Assembly: GCA_023336855.1 (NCBI GenBank)
Contig: JAMBLK010000335.1
Coordinates: forward strand, 1 to 8,593
Direction: 5' to 3'
Origin: Actinomycetes bacterium
GTDB taxonomy: Bacteria > Actinomycetota > Acidimicrobiia > Spongiisociales > UBA5794
DNA length: 8,593 nucleotides
Positions within the stretch are counted from its first letter, which is position 1. Each line of letters opens with the position of its first letter. The notes beneath the pieces are model-generated. The model saw only the letters and a list, made by a program, of their open reading frames with translations. It was not told the DNA's origin and searched no databases. Shown here piece after piece: positions 7,067 to 8,593 of this stretch. The translations under genes were made by a program, and so were the position numbers.

Positions 7067-8453
7067 AGTAGACCATCGACGCGGCGACGTCTTCGTTGCT
7101 GGTCTCTTCACCGGGTCCGGCCTTGGCAAACTTGACGAACAGGTAGATCGCGGGGATAGCGAGGAGGCCGTAGAGGACCGAGAATCCGATGAGGGAAATC
7201 CATACCCAGCCAGCGGGCACCGTTGGCGAGTTCGTTCCCCTGGTCAGAAGAACCTCGTAGACGACCCAGGGTTGTCGACCCATTTCGGTGAAGATCCACC
7301 CCGTGGCATTGCCCAGGAAACCTGCCGCGATCCCGATCCAGAGGGCACCGACCAGGAACCACCGCCGTTTGAGGAGCGTGCCTCTGAGATGGAACCAGAC
7401 GCCCAACGCACCGATGATCAGCATCAACGTGCCGGAACCGACCATGAGTCGGAACCCCCAGTAGGTGACGAACAGGTTGGGGATGTAGTCACCGGGTCCA
7501 TGATTCTCGACCATCTCCGCCTGGAGCGAGTTGATGCCCCTCACCTCGCAGTCGAGGTTGTTGCACGACAACAGACTCAACCCGGCAGGAATGGCAACGT
7601 TGATCGCGTTGCGGTTGTTCTCCTTGTCACCCACCGCGAACAGGGAGAAGGCTGCCGGCTGCTCGTCCTCCCAGAGCGCCTCAGCAGCCGCCATCTTCAT
7701 CGGCTGCACCTCGACCATGACCTGCCCAAGCCAGTGGCCTGTCATCGCCACGCCGAGCGATCCAACGAGGAGGGCCACGCTAGCGAAGGCAGCCGACGTG
7801 CGCATGACCTCGATGTGTTGTTTCCGCATCAGATGCCATGCGGACACTCCGAGCATCAACGAACCGGCGGTGGCGAAACCGACGAAGATCGTGTGCGGGA
7901 ATTGGGCCCAGAGCATCTTGCTCGTGATGATCTCGAAGAAGTTGGCCATCTCGGCACGGCCCGTGACCGGGTTCAGCACGTACCCGACGGGGTACTGCAT
8001 CCAGGAGCCCGCGACGAGAATCCAGAAGGCCGATGCCATGGTTCCGAATGCCACTATCCAGATCGTGAGCACGTGGACCTTCGGGCTGAGCTTCTTCCAA
8101 CCGAAGATCCAGAGGCCCAGGAACGTTGACTCGATGAAGAACGCAAGCAGCGCCTCGATAGCGAGCGGCGCACCGAAGATGTCGCCGACGAATCGGGAGT
8201 ACGTCGACCAGTTCATGCCGAACTGGAACTCCTGAACGATCCCGGTGACGACACCGATGGCGAAGTTGATGAGCATCAACTTGCCCCAAAACTTCGTCAT
8301 CCGCAGATACACCGGATTCTTCGTCCGAAGCCACGAGGTCTCCATGATGGCGACCATCCACGTGATGCCGAGCGTGATGGGGACGAACAGCCAGTGGTAC
8401 ACGGTCACGATGCCAAATTGCCATCGCGCGAGCAACAGCGCCAGGTCCTCCAC
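7065..8453 (-). CDS. cydA: Cytochrome bd quinol oxidase subunit I (CydA)
   Basis: Heme-bearing membrane subunit of the high-affinity bd oxidase; it carries hemes b558, b595 and d and the quinol site. The 462 residues match the short-Q-loop class (E. coli CydA, with a long loop, has 522). Expected key residues are present: His20 (E. coli His19, a heme-d/b595-site ligand), Glu100 and Glu108 (E. coli 99/107), His187 (His186) and Met337 in F-R-L-M-V-G (Met393) for heme b558, Lys253 and Glu258 in the quinol loop (Lys252/Glu257), and the family signature G-R-Q-P-W at 392-396. About nine hydrophobic segments are seen. The Q-loop carries Cys297 and Cys302 (S-C-N-N-L-D-C-E-V), a possible disulfide. 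The start is GTG at 8453-8451 with GAGGGGAG five bases upstream; there is no competing ATG. First gene of cydABDC. Its C-terminal tail E-D-V-A-A-S-M-V-Y resembles that of CydB. Confidence 0.97.
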   Translation of the reverse strand: MEDLALLLARWQFGIVTVYHWLFVPITLGITWMVAIMETSWLRTKNPVYLRMTKFWGKLMLINFAIGVVTGIVQEFQFGMNWSTYSRFVGDIFGAPLAIEALLAFFIESTFLGLWIFGWKKLSPKVHVLTIWIVAFGTMASAFWILVAGSWMQYPVGYVLNPVTGRAEMANFFEIITSKMLWAQFPHTIFVGFATAGSLMLGVSAWHLMRKQHIEVMRTSAAFASVALLVGSLGVAMTGHWLGQVMVEVQPMKMAAAEALWEDEQPAAFSLFAVGDKENNRNAINVAIPAGLSLLSCNNLDCEVRGINSLQAEMVENHGPGDYIPNLFVTYWGFRLMVGSGTLMLIIGALGVWFHLRGTLLKRRWFLVGALWIGIAAGFLGNATGWIFTEMGRQPWVVYEVLLTRGTNSPTVPAGWVWISLIGFSVLYGLLAIPAIYLFVKFAKAGPGEETSNEDVAASMVY

Positions 8454-8458
8454 AGGTT

Positions 8459-8466
8459 CTCCCCTC
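8459..8466 (-). promoter_or_regulatory. cydA Shine-Dalgarno
   Basis: GAGGGGAG on the transcribed strand, 5 nt before the GTG at 8453. Its strength and spacing fix the non-ATG start of cydA and suggest efficient initiation on the leader mRNA. Confidence 0.8.
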
Positions 8467-8523
8467 GATGGAATCCGATCCCGACGCAGTCTGCCGTCGT
8501 CAGCCGAACCGCCGTAGGGCCAG

Positions 8524-8529
8524 AGGATA
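8524..8529 (-). promoter_or_regulatory. Weak candidate -10 element upstream of cydA
   Basis: The transcribed strand has TATCCT here (4 of 6 matches to TATAAT) inside a pyrimidine/AT-richer stretch, the least G+C-rich part of the 140-nt leader. It would put the RNA start some 65 nt before cydA. The hexamer 17 nt upstream falls in the heptad repeat and does not resemble TTGACA. This is a guess based on composition and position only; the true promoter may lie outside the window. I see no convincing inverted-repeat operator for a redox regulator such as Rex (TTGTGAA-type half sites are absent). Confidence 0.2.
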
Positions 8530-8543
8530 GGAAGATTAGGAAA

Positions 8544-8580
8544 CCGGCAGCTGCCAGCCGCCAGCTCCCAGCTACCAGCT
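8544..8580. repeat. Degenerate 7-bp tandem repeat in the cyd leader
   Basis: Five consecutive 7-bp units on the plus strand follow the pattern CTnCCAG: CCGGCAG (8544-8550), CTGCCAG, CCGCCAG, CTCCCAG, CTACCAG (ending 8578), then CT. The transcribed-strand unit is CTGGnAG. The first two units create a perfect 10-bp palindrome GGCAGCTGCC (8546-8555). Period and the GTAGC core resemble the heptads at the end of cydC (GTAGCAA versus GTAGCTG), although the third and fourth bases vary. No protein-coding frame is supported across it. Confidence 0.8.
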
Positions 8581-8593
8581 GAACCCTGTACCG

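Noticed and set aside
5713..7071. Long plus-strand open frame (about 450 codons) antisense to cydB and cydD
   Set aside because: Its product is strongly charged and low in complexity (Arg, Asp, Glu, His and Pro-rich), matches no family I know, and lies opposite two unmistakable genes; an antisense shadow of G+C-rich coding sequence.
7272..8129. Plus-strand open frame opposite cydA
   Set aside because: Charged, repetitive translation with no recognisable motif, fully covered by cydA on the other strand.
8546..8555. GGCAGCTGCC palindrome as a regulator operator upstream of cydA
   Set aside because: It arises from two neighbouring units of the heptad array, resembles no operator I know for cyd genes, and a 10-bp palindrome in such a repeat is expected.
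8544..8580. CRISPR-like or mobile-element end repeats
   Set aside because: Units are 7 bp without spacers and there is no transposase, integrase or cas gene in the window.
8454..8593. Riboswitch or structured RNA in the cydA leader
   Set aside because: No known riboswitch core or strong long helix is apparent in the 140 nt available.

Overview
The window is a compact block of bacterial chromosome, roughly 60% G+C by eye, with seven genes all on the minus strand and almost no space between them. Gene content and order point to Actinomycetota. The block 'DUF2342 zinc metallopeptidase - tilS - hpt' is the arrangement of Mycobacterium tuberculosis Rv3626c-Rv3625c-Rv3624c, and the cytochrome bd genes are in the mycobacterial order cydA-cydB-cydD-cydC. 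CydC and CydD are separate polypeptides, unlike the fused CydDC of streptomycetes. A deep-branching actinobacterial class such as Acidimicrobiia is my guess; the sequence alone does not prove it.

Reading in the direction of transcription (right to left): positions 8593-8454 are a leader with a 7-bp-period repeat, a strong Shine-Dalgarno and at best a weak promoter. Then come cydA (GTG start), cydB, cydD and cydC, which together encode the cytochrome bd quinol oxidase and the ABC exporter needed to assemble it. Junctions are tight: the cydB ribosome-binding site is embedded in the cydA stop, cydD starts 23 nt inside cydB, and cydD/cydC share an ATGA. A 48-nt spacer filled with two short tandem repeats separates cydC from the second block: a DUF2342 HExxH metallopeptidase, tilS (22-nt overlap) and hpt (GTGA overlap; cut by the left window edge). 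No terminator is visible between the blocks, so all seven genes could lie on one transcript.

The first block is respiratory: CydA/CydB oxidise quinol and reduce oxygen with high affinity, while CydD/CydC export heme and/or thiols for their maturation. The second is core information and nucleotide metabolism: tRNA-Ile lysidine formation and purine salvage, with an actinobacterial metallopeptidase of unknown substrate.

I found no new defence, mobile or biosynthetic system. The points that merit a second look are the heptad repeats at both ends of the cyd operon (one of which supplies the cydC stop codon), the shared C-terminal tails of CydA and CydB, departures from consensus in the TilS PP-loop and in the CydC and CydD ATPase motifs, a cysteine pair in the CydA Q-loop, strong GATC over-representation, and the joining of the cyd operon to the tilS-hpt block.
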